Shown: one piece after another, positions 5,624 through 5,738 of the stretch
How positions within the stretch are numbered: position 1 is the stretch's first letter
How the letters are laid out: the number at the start of each line of letters is the position of its first letter
Assembly (NCBI GenBank): GCA_004211235.1
Contig: SEEY01000285.1
Span: 1-5,738, forward strand
Length of the DNA: 5,738 nt
Direction of reading: 5' to 3'
DNA from: Rubrivivax sp.
GTDB lineage: Bacteria; Pseudomonadota; Gammaproteobacteria; Burkholderiales; Burkholderiaceae
Notes under the pieces: generated by a model
What the model was told of the DNA's origin: nothing
The model's database searches: none
Seen by the model: the letters and a program-made list of their open reading frames with translations, nothing else
Translations under genes and position numbers: made by a program

Positions 5624-5738
5624 ATGCATGCCCTGCCCAGCCCCGTCAGCTCCCGCGAACTGCGCATCGCCGGGCTGTGCTACCTCGCCATCATCGCCCT
5701 CGGCCTGTTCAGCGAGGCCTGGGTACGCGGCAGCCTGG
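5624..5738 (+). CDS. DUF4386-type membrane protein, N-terminal fragment
   Basis: The ATG at 5624 opens a frame of 38 codons to the right edge: a short polar start (MHALPSPVSSREL), then RIAGLCYLAIIALGLFSEAW, then VRGSL. The pattern R-x-AG-x-x-YL-x-I-I-x-LG-x-FSE-x-x-VRG-x-L is what I recall for the first membrane helix of DUF4386 family proteins, which are polytopic inner-membrane proteins of unknown function, usually about 220-240 residues. The hydrophobic segment spans about residues 14-31. No clear Shine-Dalgarno sequence precedes it. The nearby ATG at 5628 is in a different frame and is not used. The call rests on a short fragment, so the family assignment is probable rather than certain. 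Confidence 0.7.
   Translation, partial: MHALPSPVSSRELRIAGLCYLAIIALGLFSEAWVRGSL

Overview
The window is a stretch of GC-rich bacterial chromosome. Third codon positions are strongly G/C-biased, long antisense ORFs are spurious, and one gene has a perfect AGGAGG ribosome site. The gene types (Tsr-like chemoreceptor, PstS-like binding protein, DUF4386 protein, PHYHD1-like dioxygenase) and the protein style fit a betaproteobacterium of the order Burkholderiales. That placement is inferred from general appearance, not from a marker gene.

Layout from left to right: (1) the 5' part of a minus-strand gene for a single-span membrane protein of unknown function, cut by the left edge (1-561); (2) a 147-bp gap with one hairpin; (3) a complete minus-strand non-haem Fe(II)/2-oxoglutarate dioxygenase very like animal PHYHD1 (709-1560); (4) a short divergent intergenic region; (5) a membrane-anchored SRPBCC (START-like) protein on the plus strand (1647-2177); (6) convergent with it, a methyl-accepting chemotaxis protein on the minus strand (2205-3767); (7) just upstream of that receptor and probably in the same transcript, a small periplasmic PstS-like substrate-binding protein (3818-4579); (8) a 224-bp region with a good sigma-70-type promoter candidate and two perfect 12-bp palindromes; (9) a minus-strand gene for a lipoprotein of unknown family (4804-5493); (10) a 130-bp divergent region; (11) the first 38 codons of a DUF4386-type membrane protein on the plus strand, cut by the right edge.

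The most suggestive functional link is the tandem of a solitary PstS-like binding protein and a chemoreceptor, with no ABC permease or ATPase gene in the window. By analogy with binding-protein-dependent chemotaxis (such as maltose-binding protein with Tar), the pair could be a dedicated ligand-sensing unit. This is a hypothesis from gene order only. The remaining genes look like ordinary accessory or housekeeping genes. There are no RNA genes, mobile elements or CRISPR arrays, and I do not see a clear previously undescribed system.
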